A DNA stretch of 64,000 bases from positions 1,116,001-1,180,000 of the forward strand of contig NZ_CP041247.1 in the NCBI RefSeq assembly GCF_006711645.1, written 5' to 3'. This DNA is from Klebsiella electrica (GTDB lineage Bacteria > Pseudomonadota > Gammaproteobacteria > Enterobacterales > Enterobacteriaceae). Shown here one piece after another: positions 17,683 through 25,304 of the stretch (the stretch's first letter is position 1; the number at the start of each line of letters is the position of its first letter). The notes beneath the pieces are model-generated. The model was not told the DNA's origin and ran no database searches. It saw only the letters and a program-made list of their open reading frames with translations. Both the position numbers and the translations under genes were made by a program.

Positions 17683-18713
17683 ACGACGCTGAAGACAAGA
17701 AAACGCTGCCGCCATTCTGGCTCGACAGAGAGGGTAACGATCAGACTGCCCGGTTCAATTTTTATCGCTTCTGTCAGTTGCTGGAAAAGGTGGGTGGGAA
17801 GTCACTGGGTACAGGTTTTTATCCTGAAAGTGACCCGGTGCGCTTCAGACCCGATCCCCATCTGGGGTTCCCGACCAGTGAGCTGAATCGTACCGAAACA
17901 GACCCGTATAACCCAGATGCCCCGCCGACCGTCAGGACAAAGTTCCTGGGATTGTACGGTGTGGATTCTCCGCTGCCGACTGCCTACATTGACGATATCA
18001 ACCAAGGGCGGGAAGGGGCTGATGCAATGGCCGCGTTCCTCGATATATTCAATCACCGGCTGGTGACGCAGTTTTACCGTATCTGGAAAAAATACAGCTA
18101 CCCCGCAACGTTTGAAGATGGCGGCACGGATAAGTTCTCCCGCAGCCTGATGGCGCTGACCGGCATTAGCCACAGCCGGGAACTGCCTGCTTCACGCCTG
18201 CTGGCAATTATTCAGCCGTTGCTGCATCCCACTCACACGACTGAAGGCGTGGCCGCAGTGATCCGCAGCCAGGCTCCAAATACACAGGTGAAGGTCATCC
18301 CGCATCACCCGGTCTGGATGCCGGTGGCTGAACGTGCGCGGCTGTCGATCAGCGGTGGTATGACGCTGGGAGAACGCCCGATTCTGGGGGATGAGGTCGA
18401 AGATGCAAACTACTGCATGCGAATTGAAATGAGTACCGAAGATGCCGAGGAAGCAAAGGGTTGGATGCCGCGCGGCCAGTTACGCAAGGATGTGTTTGAA
18501 CTGTTGAAGGCCTATCTGGGATGCGATTACGATGCCAGCCTGCACCTGACTGTTCCGGTGCGTTTGCTGCCTCGTCCGAGGCTTGGCAATCCGGATCTCT
18601 TTTCGGGATACAACATTATGCTCGGTCTTCGCGATGACAATGAAGATCAGATGCCGCAGACGATGCGGATGAGGGTAGGGAAATTACGGGGGCGGGATTT
18701 TGACGAAGAGTAG
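17679..18713 (+). CDS. tssG: T6SS baseplate protein TssG (ImpH/VasB)
   Basis: TssG pairs with TssF in the baseplate wedge. Typical features are the N-terminal FNFYRFCQLLEK motif, the FRPDPHLGFP stretch and the later GVYG-like segment LGLYGVDSPLP. The GTG start overlaps the tssF stop. It is the last T6SS gene here; no tssE follows, so tssE and tssA must lie elsewhere. The coding region ends 27 bp before the presumed left attachment site of the P4-type satellite, so the satellite did not disrupt it. Confidence 0.93.
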   Translation: MNDAEDKKTLPPFWLDREGNDQTARFNFYRFCQLLEKVGGKSLGTGFYPESDPVRFRPDPHLGFPTSELNRTETDPYNPDAPPTVRTKFLGLYGVDSPLPTAYIDDINQGREGADAMAAFLDIFNHRLVTQFYRIWKKYSYPATFEDGGTDKFSRSLMALTGISHSRELPASRLLAIIQPLLHPTHTTEGVAAVIRSQAPNTQVKVIPHHPVWMPVAERARLSISGGMTLGERPILGDEVEDANYCMRIEMSTEDAEEAKGWMPRGQLRKDVFELLKAYLGCDYDASLHLTVPVRLLPRPRLGNPDLFSGYNIMLGLRDDNEDQMPQTMRMRVGKLRGRDFDEE

Positions 18714-18739
18714 TTTCTCTGGCTCTTAGGATTATTATC

Positions 18740-18752
18740 GAGCTGGCGGAGT
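18740..18752. other. Candidate left attachment site (degenerate ssrA 3' end)
   Basis: GAGCTGGCGGAGT matches the 3'-terminal stretch of ssrA seen at 47997-48010 (GAGCTGGCGGGAGT) with one base missing. It lies exactly where the satellite's left border is expected: after tssG and before an integrase arm-like palindrome and crr. The match is short, so the call depends on position. Confidence 0.45.
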
Positions 18753-18808
18753 CTGAAAATATTTCTCAATACTTTGATTTTATTGAATATTTATTAATTC
18801 AACTTTCA

Positions 18809-18832
18809 TTGGTATACCTAAGCGTATACCAA
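18809..18832. promoter_or_regulatory. Inverted GGTATAC repeat, probable integrase/excisionase arm site
   Basis: Two inverted copies of TTGGTATAC separated by CTAAG form a near-perfect palindrome. The same GGTATAC/GTATACC words recur four times upstream of the integrase at the other end of the element (29369-29420). Such repeats flanking the core are expected of arm-type binding sites of P4-family integrases or of the Vis excisionase. Confidence 0.55.
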
Positions 18833-18910
18833 TGGCGATTTGCTGTAGTGTTTACTGTGGTTATGCAAACCTGTTTTTTTGAATGGAACGCATCGAAAAA
18901 AAGTTTTTTT

Positions 18911-19185
18911 GCATTTAACTGTTCACACTGTTCACCTCGGTTATTTATCATTTTATATCATGTGGTTAGGTGGTGATGAGTTGGTGAAGAGTGAACAGTC
19001 GACTCTTCACCTTTGTGATTTTTGCTCGTTCTGGATCCGCCCGCTCAGGAGATGCGCAGGGTGATAAAAAGTTTTTTCAGGTTTTATTGTTCACACTGTT
19101 CACCTCTGGTTTTTTATCAATAATTTCATGGTGATACAGGGTGAATATACGGTGAAGGGTGAACAGTGGATTGTTCACCTTGTGG
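18911..19185. other. P4-type crr (cis replication region)
   Basis: Two direct repeat blocks of about 100 bp (near 18911-19010 and 19081-19185) each contain several copies, in both orientations, of the alpha-protein iteron GGTGAACAGT, for example at 18928-18937, 19095-19104 and 19158-19167. This architecture, two long direct repeats with iterons, is that of the P4 crr, which together with ori is needed for alpha-driven replication. It lies on the far side of alpha from the ori at 23205. Confidence 0.8.
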
Positions 19186-19231
19186 CAATGGCCAGAAAGG
19201 AAAAGACCGGCTGTTGCCGGTCTGAGTGAGG

Positions 19232-21565
19232 TTATGTTGCTGCGGGTTCGTCGCACTTCGGCAGCCAGTCGCCGTAGCTTTCCTCTTTCAGCGACAGGTT
19301 GGTTTGTATCCCCTGCTTTGTGTGTCGCTTCTCATAATTCAGGCCGTACTCTTTCAGCATCATGGGCAGCCCCAGCCCGAACATTTTAAGGCTGAGCACG
19401 TTCCTGTAGCCGTTAGCCTCCATATAGGCCAGATACGCGTGATAGAGATATTTACGGTAATTACGCGGGATGATGCTGGCATTCCCCATAAACATCCCGT
19501 TGGTCTGCGGGAGCATTTCCAGATAGCCGCAAAAATCAAACGTCGGGTCAGCATCGCGCTTGATGTTGAGTGCCTCGTCGGAGTTCTGCTGCGACTGGAG
19601 CAGTGCGCGCGCTGCCATCGGGTCGCTGAACTTCTGCATAAGCTGGCGCACAATGACGGCCAGCTCGCGCGCAATTTTATCCCTGAGCTGCGGGTCGCGT
19701 TCCTCCGGCGCAATCTGCTCCGGGAAGTGAATAATCACCCGGCGACGTGACACACCGCCGCTGCGGTCGGTGAAGCGCATCGGGTTGTTGTTCACGGCCA
19801 GAATCACCGCCGGAATGTGTGTTGAGTACGGGTTCTGGTATTTCGGGTCAACCGAGACCGCATCGCCGCCGGTGATGGCCTTGAGTCCTGCCCCGTCACC
19901 ACTCCATTTTTCCTGGTCAGGCAGACGGATAAGCGAGAAGCCAATCAGGGAGGCACGCTTGCGCGGGTCTTCCAGTGTGTCGATATCGGCTGACGTGGCG
20001 TTATCCTCCCCGGCGAGCAGGGTCGCGATTTCAGCCAGAATACTTTTGCCACTCCCGCCGGGACCGGTCACTTCGAGAAAGAGCTGCCAGTCGTAACGGT
20101 TCGCCAGCACCATAAACAGCGCGGCCAGAATCACGTCGCGTTTTTGTGGATTTTTGCCGGCTGCACGGTCGAGCCAGCGCCAGAAGTTCGGCGCGTGCGT
20201 CTCCAGCGTTTCCCCCTCCACCGGCGGGGTGAAATCCACATCGCACAAGGTGCGCAGCCAGTGCGATTTGTGGTGCGGGCTGAATACGCCGCTTTGAGTA
20301 TCGAGTACCCCGTTGCGAAAGCCAATCAGACGGCGCGCCGGTGTATCCTGCTGCGGAATAATCAATTTCAGGGTCTCCACCACCGAGGCAATTTTCCCCG
20401 ACGAGAATGGGGCGCGTAAGCGCTGGAATAAATCAGCCACATTCCGTGAAAAAGTGGCGGCAGGGATATTTTTCCAGATGCCGTTTTCATAGCGGGACAG
20501 GAGCTGGCCGTTCGCATCCACCGCCAGCGCTTCGCCGTAATGCTCATGCACCCGCAAAGCCTTGTCGCTGGCGCTCATGGCGGTAAATTCCGCCTCGCTC
20601 ATGGTGTCGAATGGGCTTTGCGCCGGTGGCCGGATGGCGTCATAAATGGCTTTCCGCGTGGCCTCCTCGCCGTACTGTATAAACGCATCATTCCAGTCAC
20701 CGAACACCGGCGGCAGGGCAACAATGCCCTCACAGGCATCTGCGGCCGCAGCGGCTTTACTCTGGCCGTCGCCGTTAAGGTCACGGTCGGCAGCGAGCAC
20801 AATCTGACAGGCCGGATATTTCTGACGGGCAAGGCTCGCCAGAGAAAAGAGGTTCACGGAGGACAGCGCCACCATGACGGTTTCCCCGGTCAGGTGATGC
20901 ACGGTGAGTGCGGTCGCATAACCCTCTGCAATCCACAGGCGTTTTCCGGCCTGTTTTTTCCCTTCGATGATATGACATGCCCCTTTGACCTGACCGCCTT
21001 TCAGGGTGCGTTTGAGACCGTCAGCATTGATAAGCTGAAGGTTAACCAGTGCGCCGGTATCGTCATACAGCGGGACAACCACATCACCGGTGCGGAACGT
21101 CACGCCGCCGGTTTTATGCATGACGGTGAGCGTCAGACATTCCTGAGCGGGGAAACCCTTGCGGGTGAGGTAGGCGTTGCCGGTGGCCGGTCGGATTTTC
21201 TCCATGAGCCTGACGGCCAGCGCGGCCGCCGCTTTGCGGTCGGCCACAGTTTCAGCCTCTGCGGCCGTAATCACTTCCGGGGCAACCGGCGACAGATTGC
21301 CGGTCACGGCGTTCACCTTCCCGGCAGCTTCTGACGGGGTCACGCCAAACACTTTCTCTACCAGCTTAAGCCCGTCACCTGCGCCACACTGATTACAGAA
21401 CCACGTGCCGCGCCCCTCTTTATCGTCAAAGCGAAAGCGGTCAGAGCCACCGCACACCGGGCAGGACTGATGGCGGTTTTTAATCACCTTCACACCCAGC
21501 GCAGGGAGAATGCGCGGCCAGTGGCCGCACGCCTGTTTTACCGTTTCTGTTACGTTCATTTTCAT
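19232..21565 (-). CDS. P4-type alpha protein: primase-helicase, replication initiator
   Basis: The start at 21565 (ATGAAAATGAACG) has an AGGGAGA upstream and gives 777 residues, the length of P4 alpha. Domain order: zinc-binding CPVC...CNQC (Cys35, 38, 57, 60), a primase/TOPRIM region (WIAEGYATAL, then VLAADRDLNGDG), a superfamily 3 helicase with Walker A GPGGSGKS, and a C-terminal iteron-binding region. The protein would bind GGTGAACAGT iterons in crr and ori, unwind DNA and make primers. It is last in a leftward operon with three small genes whose starts and stops are close or overlap. Confidence 0.93.
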   Translation of the reverse strand: MKMNVTETVKQACGHWPRILPALGVKVIKNRHQSCPVCGGSDRFRFDDKEGRGTWFCNQCGAGDGLKLVEKVFGVTPSEAAGKVNAVTGNLSPVAPEVITAAEAETVADRKAAAALAVRLMEKIRPATGNAYLTRKGFPAQECLTLTVMHKTGGVTFRTGDVVVPLYDDTGALVNLQLINADGLKRTLKGGQVKGACHIIEGKKQAGKRLWIAEGYATALTVHHLTGETVMVALSSVNLFSLASLARQKYPACQIVLAADRDLNGDGQSKAAAAADACEGIVALPPVFGDWNDAFIQYGEEATRKAIYDAIRPPAQSPFDTMSEAEFTAMSASDKALRVHEHYGEALAVDANGQLLSRYENGIWKNIPAATFSRNVADLFQRLRAPFSSGKIASVVETLKLIIPQQDTPARRLIGFRNGVLDTQSGVFSPHHKSHWLRTLCDVDFTPPVEGETLETHAPNFWRWLDRAAGKNPQKRDVILAALFMVLANRYDWQLFLEVTGPGGSGKSILAEIATLLAGEDNATSADIDTLEDPRKRASLIGFSLIRLPDQEKWSGDGAGLKAITGGDAVSVDPKYQNPYSTHIPAVILAVNNNPMRFTDRSGGVSRRRVIIHFPEQIAPEERDPQLRDKIARELAVIVRQLMQKFSDPMAARALLQSQQNSDEALNIKRDADPTFDFCGYLEMLPQTNGMFMGNASIIPRNYRKYLYHAYLAYMEANGYRNVLSLKMFGLGLPMMLKEYGLNYEKRHTKQGIQTNLSLKEESYGDWLPKCDEPAAT

Positions 21566-21579
21566 GGTTGTTTTCTCCC

Positions 21580-21900
21580 TCAGTGCAGTACCGGTGCGGT
21601 GATATGACGGGCGCAAAGCTCATCCATCACGGCCAGCCCGAGAAAGGACAGCGACGGGGCAGCTTTCAGTGGTCCGGCTTCCATTAAATCTTCCAGCAGG
21701 GCACAGGCAATCTGACGGCCTTTTTCCTCGCCGTGCTGGCGCAGGTAGAAGCCCTCCAGCTCGGCGGCAATGGCGCTTTCCAGCGCGTCGAGGGTGAGGT
21801 GCGGGTAGCGGTGCTGGCGTTCGCACAGGGTCAGCCAGGCACAGGCCACGGCGCGACGATACAGCGCGGCGCGTAATACGGGTGGTAATGGCTTTTTCAT
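21580..21900 (-). CDS. P4 ORF106-like protein (DUF5375)
   Basis: A 106-residue, Leu/Ala-rich, mostly helical protein directly upstream of alpha, as ORF106 is in phage P4. Function unknown. It overlaps the preceding gene by 4 bp and ends 15 bp before the alpha start, so it is part of the alpha operon. Confidence 0.7.
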   Translation of the reverse strand: MKKPLPPVLRAALYRRAVACAWLTLCERQHRYPHLTLDALESAIAAELEGFYLRQHGEEKGRQIACALLEDLMEAGPLKAAPSLSFLGLAVMDELCARHITAPVLH

Positions 21901-22124
21901 ACGTTACCCTCCCCGGTCAGCCACTGCTGATTGCAGCGTTCGACCACACTGTCGAGCTGGGCGGTCATGAGGTAAATCACGGAGGTGAGCTGTAAGTGCT
22001 GCGCCGGGTCACGACGAACGGTGGCGCAGTCCTGCACCTGCATCAGGTCGCCGACGAGCTGGCCGACATTGCGCATATGCTCCAGACATTCGAGGTCACG
22101 GGCGGTAATGGTGGTGTGTTTCAT
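21897..22124 (-). CDS. Small conserved P4-satellite protein (75 aa)
   Basis: A short helical protein ([19 protein letters not shown] start) in the alpha operon, overlapping both neighbours by 4 bp. Comparable proteins occupy this slot in P4-like elements; some annotations give similar ones as ptaRNA1-type toxins, but I cannot confirm that here. Function unknown. Confidence 0.6.
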   Translation of the reverse strand: MKHTTITARDLECLEHMRNVGQLVGDLMQVQDCATVRRDPAQHLQLTSVIYLMTAQLDSVVERCNQQWLTGEGNV

Positions 22125-22315
22125 GCGCGCACCTCCGCAACCGGCAGACGGCCAGCAAACGAGAGAACGTAATCGCGAACAAGAGAAAGGCGCGCGGCGT
22201 GCTCATCACCGGCAACGGTGCGAAGCATACAAATACGGGGGGTACGGTCTGCGCGACGAACGGCAGCAAACACAAAGACAAACTGCGGATGTGACGGGGT
22301 GAGGGTCGTGGCCAT
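22121..22315 (-). CDS. Icd/Kil-like small protein of the P4 early region
   Basis: A 64-residue protein starting at an ATG preceded by GGAGG with 8-nt spacing. Its position, first gene after the CI-RNA leader, is that of the P4 kil/icd genes, whose products block host cell division. The same frame is open upstream for another 119 codons. That part overlaps the immunity leader including an intrinsic terminator, so I treat only the part after the strong ribosome-binding site as the gene. The binding site lies inside seqC, which links its expression to CI RNA pairing. Confidence 0.6.
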   Translation of the reverse strand: MATTLTPSHPQFVFVFAAVRRADRTPRICMLRTVAGDEHAARLSLVRDYVLSFAGRLPVAEVRA

Positions 22316-22326
22316 AGTGGCAACCT

Positions 22327-22575
22327 CCAATAAGTAGCGGTTATCGCCACCACCAGAGCTGCAAATCTCATGGGTGGTAGCCCGGATGGGGTTTGCAGTA
22401 CCGGCCTTATTGGAAACCGGCCAGCCCGAAGGCTGCCCCACCCGGACCACCATTATCTGACAGGAGCCACGGTGTAAGCACCACAGCCCGAAAAATAGGT
22501 GTGTCTGAGCAACGACATAAAAAAACACGCTCGGCGCGTGTTGTGTCGCCAATAAGTTACACGGGCTGCAAATCC
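22327..22575 (-). ncRNA. P4-type immunity leader with CI RNA (seqA, seqB, seqC)
   Basis: On the leftward transcript the words GATTTGCAG and TTATTGG occur together twice, at 22575-22549 (seqA) and 22367-22327 (seqC). Between them, at 22413-22390, their complements CCAATAA and CTGCAAAC occur together (seqB). This matches the P4 immunity system, in which the processed CI RNA carries seqB, pairs with the nascent leader and causes premature termination. The limits of the mature RNA cannot be fixed from sequence alone. Confidence 0.75.
22518..22542 (-). terminator. Immunity-region intrinsic terminator
   Basis: On the minus strand AACACGC pairs with GCGTGTT around a five-base loop and is followed by a run of seven T. 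It lies just after seqA in the leader, where early termination is expected in a P4 prophage. Confidence 0.7.
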
Positions 22576-22668
22576 CGGCTGCCGATTTTGCGACAGCGGG
22601 AAAACTATACCTGGAAACGGCGAACGGAAGCAAGCCAGAAAAAGGGGCTTTTTGCTGAACGGCCATCA

Positions 22669-22935
22669 TCATGCGTCATAGCCCCGGTTGCGTTCGGCAA
22701 TGCGATCCGCCATCCATGCAGTAATTTCAGACTGCGCCCACGCCACGTTTTTTCCGCCGAGGGAGATTTGTTTCGGGAAGGCTTCCCGGCTGATGAGGTC
22801 GTAAATGGTCGAGCGGGACAGGCCGCACAGATGCATCACTTCGGGCAGACGGATAAAGCGTTCATGAACGGTATCAGAAACCGGCATCAGCGGCGCGGCA
22901 GGGGCAGAAGACGGGGAAGAAAAAGCAGTGTGCAT
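22669..22935 (-). CDS. vis: Vis: AlpA-family excisionase/regulator
   Basis: At 88 residues it has the size of P4 Vis. A MerR/AlpA-type helix-turn-helix is visible ([20 protein letters not shown], then [19 protein letters not shown]). P4 Vis acts as recombination directionality factor and regulator. It is transcribed leftward away from sid, with the ori iterons and divergent promoters between them. Confidence 0.85.
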   Translation of the reverse strand: MHTAFSSPSSAPAAPLMPVSDTVHERFIRLPEVMHLCGLSRSTIYDLISREAFPKQISLGGKNVAWAQSEITAWMADRIAERNRGYDA

Positions 22936-23204
22936 CGGGCTACCTCACAAAGTCCATACAGTGCCGGTCGTGTCCGTCCGGCTTCGGGTAGCTCTCTATT
23001 TTGTGAATATTTTCCCTCAGGGCAACAAGTCATTTTGTACTGCTCCACCACACAACAGAGCGTTTTTTATACAGTGGCAAACGTTGGCCGTTTTTTGGTA
23101 AATGTTGGCAAACCGGTGGCCCATTCATGATTGCTTTTGTTTATATATTTCTATTTTTTAATCGCTAAAAAGTCTAAGTAGTTGACTGGCTGAACAAACT
23201 GAAA

Positions 23205-23310
23205 GGTGAACAGTGGTGAACAGACGGTGAACAGTCAGACCCTCAACTGTTCACCCTTTAACTTACTGTATTACTTATATTTTTATTTAAGGTGAACAGT
23301 GGTGAATAGT
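23205..23310. other. P4-type replication origin (alpha iterons)
   Basis: Iterons GGTGAACAGT or close variants occur at 23205, 23215, 23226, 23291 and 23301, plus an inverted copy at 23246-23255, in an AT-rich stretch. The same word occurs in crr at the other side of alpha. The region from 22936 to 23475 otherwise holds the vis/sid divergent promoters and a pair of TTGGC-containing repeats at about 23080-23115. Confidence 0.8.
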
Positions 23311-23385
23311 TATAAGTAAAAAAACAAACGGTGAGTAAGGTTTTCCTGCGACCTTTCTCTGGCCAGCCGGTTTTTAAGGTCTGTT

Positions 23386-23403
23386 TGTGCCAGCACTCTG
23401 ACA
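23386..23403 (+). promoter_or_regulatory. Ogr/Delta activator box of the sid promoter
   Basis: TGT-N12-ACA, the binding pattern of Ogr/Delta zinc-finger activators at P2 and P4 late promoters, where it is centred about 55 bp before the transcription start. That would place the start near 23450, between this box and the sid ATG at 23476. Activation could come from the element's own delta or from a helper phage Ogr. Confidence 0.65.
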
Positions 23404-23475
23404 ACGGCAATGAATCGTGTTGTTGTGCAGGAGGCGTCAGAATCATTTCAGGTTGAACACACGGAGAGCCTGAAC

Positions 23476-24219
23476 ATGAAACCCGAACTCATTATCAAAG
23501 CCATGCAGACCGTTATCAGTAAACAGGATGAAGGCGCGGAACAACGTATTGCCGGTGCACTGACCGCACTTAATGAAGCAAAAGACGCACACACGGCCAG
23601 CATGGGAAAACTCAGCAACATTGAGGCTTCCATTCAGCGTTGTGAGCAGGAACGACAGACCGCGCTCAGTGAAAGTGCACAGGCCGAACAGGACTGGCGC
23701 AGCCGCTTTCGAACTCTGCGCGGCAACCTCACTCCTGAACTGAAAGCTGAACACAGTAAACGTATCGCCAGCCGCGAACTGGCTGATGAGTTCACCGGTC
23801 TTATTACCGAGCTGGAGAAAGACAAAAGCCTCGCCATGCTTGGTGCATGCTCCTCCGGTACGGCTTATATCAGCGCCCATGAAAAAGCGTTCACCACTTA
23901 CGCCAACAGCGAGTGGAAGAAGGCGTTAGCCGGTATCAGCCCCGCACTGTTACGTGCCTTTCTGTTGCGTATACGGTCGCTGGAAATGAGCGGAGAAACC
24001 TCGCCGCGTGCGACCGTGACCCGCGAGCTGGGTGATGCCCTGAATCTGCAGTCAGCCCTGTATCATTTTGATATGGAGCAGGAGCCGGTCCTGTCCGTAA
24101 CGGGCATGAATCGCCCGGTCATAACCGGGGTTGATATGGCGCTGTTAAGAAGCCCGGCCAGACGGATGAAGCTTGCCGCTGAACTGGCCGCAAAAGACCA
24201 CGAACAGCCAGAGGGCTGA
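23476..24219 (+). CDS. sid: Sid-like capsid size determination protein
   Basis: P4 Sid forms an external scaffold that makes the helper phage's capsid protein assemble into small heads. The 247-residue product is close to the 244 of P4 Sid. It shares the layout of an N-terminal coiled coil, a DWRSRFR motif, a central ASRELADEF helix and the C-terminal EPVLSVTGMNRP. The ATG at 23476 is preferred over an upstream in-frame ATG because the Delta-dependent transcript should start only about 25 nt before it. It opens the sid-delta-psu late operon. Confidence 0.82.
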   Translation: MKPELIIKAMQTVISKQDEGAEQRIAGALTALNEAKDAHTASMGKLSNIEASIQRCEQERQTALSESAQAEQDWRSRFRTLRGNLTPELKAEHSKRIASRELADEFTGLITELEKDKSLAMLGACSSGTAYISAHEKAFTTYANSEWKKALAGISPALLRAFLLRIRSLEMSGETSPRATVTRELGDALNLQSALYHFDMEQEPVLSVTGMNRPVITGVDMALLRSPARRMKLAAELAAKDHEQPEG

Positions 24220-24222
24220 ATT

Positions 24223-24462
24223 ATGTTTCACTGTCCGTTCTGCAAAAAGACCGCGCACGTCCGTACCAGCCGGTATCTGTCGGAAAACGTCAAACAGCGT
24301 TATCACCAGTGTACCAATATAGAATGTTCGGCCACTTTCCGCACCATCGAGTCGGTTGACGGTGTGATACGTGCCGCACCGGAAAAAACCGACCCCGCCC
24401 CGGTGACGCCACCGCCGCCGCGTAAAGTACAGGGCTGCTACAGCTCGCCGTTCCGGCATTAA
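24223..24462 (+). CDS. Ogr/Delta-family late transcription activator (single-domain)
   Basis: A zinc-binding activator of P2/P4 late promoters with the exact Ogr spacing C-X2-C-X22-C-X4-C (Cys4, 7, 30, 35) and a basic Pro-rich tail. At 79 residues it is the size of P2 Ogr, not of P4 Delta, which is a fused double Ogr domain. The ATG follows the sid stop by 3 nt. It probably activates the sid promoter through the box at 23386 and could also act on helper late promoters. Confidence 0.85.
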   Translation: MFHCPFCKKTAHVRTSRYLSENVKQRYHQCTNIECSATFRTIESVDGVIRAAPEKTDPAPVTPPPPRKVQGCYSSPFRH

Positions 24463-24477
24463 TCAGGAGAGAGACTC

Positions 24478-25044
24478 GTGACCACTGTGACCATACAGCA
24501 GGCCTTTGAGGCCTGTCAGACGAACAAAAATACCTGGCTGAAACGTAAAGCCGAACTGGCAGACCTTGAACGGGAATACCGTGAACAGCTCCTTGCCGGT
24601 GACGAACAAATCCCGCGCAGAATGCAGGATTTGCGCGACAATATCGACGTGAAAAAATGGGAGATTAATCAGGCCGCCGGTCGTTATATCCGCTCACATG
24701 AGGAAGTGCAGCACATCTGCATCCGCAACCGGCTCCATGACTTTATGCAGCAGCACGGCGCGGAGCTGGCCGCCACTCTGGCACCTGAGCTGATGGGGTA
24801 TAACGAACAGCTTCCCGCAGTAAAACAGAGCGCCATGCAGCACTCGGTTGATTATCTGCGTGAAGCCCTGTCGGTGTGGCTGGCCGCAGGTGAAAAAATT
24901 AATTATTCCGCGCAGGACAGCGACATTTTAACGGCCATCGGACTCAGGCCTGATGCGGCTTCGCGGGATGATAATCGCGAGAAATTCACCCCGGCACAGA
25001 ACCTGATTTACACCCGCCGACGTGCAGAACTGACTGCACGGTAG
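24478..25044 (+). CDS. psu: Psu: polarity suppression / capsid decoration protein
   Basis: Psu of P4 inhibits the termination factor Rho and also decorates the small capsid. The 188-residue product has the family's long helices and conserved stretches NQAAGRYIRSHE, RLHDFMQQHG, GEKINYSAQDSDIL and REKFTPAQN. The start is GTG with AGGAGAGA upstream. It is the last gene of the late operon, followed by a hairpin and cos. Confidence 0.92.
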   Translation: MTTVTIQQAFEACQTNKNTWLKRKAELADLEREYREQLLAGDEQIPRRMQDLRDNIDVKKWEINQAAGRYIRSHEEVQHICIRNRLHDFMQQHGAELAATLAPELMGYNEQLPAVKQSAMQHSVDYLREALSVWLAAGEKINYSAQDSDILTAIGLRPDAASRDDNREKFTPAQNLIYTRRRAELTAR

Positions 25045-25090
25045 CACGCGAAAAAATCCCCGAAAATTCCGCTATTTTTCCCGAAAAAAG

Positions 25091-25117
25091 CCATGCATCC
25101 ATAAGGTGCATGGTTTT
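25091..25117 (+). terminator. Probable terminator after psu
   Basis: CCATGCA and TGCATGG form a 7-bp stem around a nine-base loop, followed by TTTT, 47 nt after the psu stop. Confidence 0.55.
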
Positions 25118-25217
25118 GCATGCAAATCCCCGTATTTTTTATCCCACGCAACACCAGTACCGGCGCGGCCTGAGACGGTTCATGCATCTGCATTAAAAGC
25201 GACCTCTTAAGCGGGCA

Positions 25218-25236
25218 GGCGTGGCGGGGAGAGCAT
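25218..25236 (+). other. cos site (P2/P4-type cohesive end)
   Basis: GGCGTGGCGGGGAGAGCAT differs from the 19-base cohesive end of P2/P4 (GGCGAGGCGGGGAAAGCAC) at three positions. It lies between psu and the cargo genes, as in P4. Its retention indicates that the element can be packaged by a P2-like helper terminase. Confidence 0.8.
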
Positions 25237-25304
25237 TGCGCGCCAAGCGATATATAATTAATTAATGAAGAAGGATAGAATTAACCATATAGCCATAAAA
25301 AAGG

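Noticed and set aside
18900..19190. CRISPR or IS end in the repeat region left of alpha
   Set aside because: The repeated word is the P4 alpha iteron in both orientations, matching crr.
20540..21334. 264-codon plus-strand frame opposite alpha
   Set aside because: Shadow of the GC-rich alpha gene; the alpha frame carries the recognisable domains.
22316..22672. N-terminal extension of the Icd-like frame (183 codons in all)
   Set aside because: It runs through the CI-RNA leader and an intrinsic terminator, and the strong ribosome-binding site lies at the downstream ATG.
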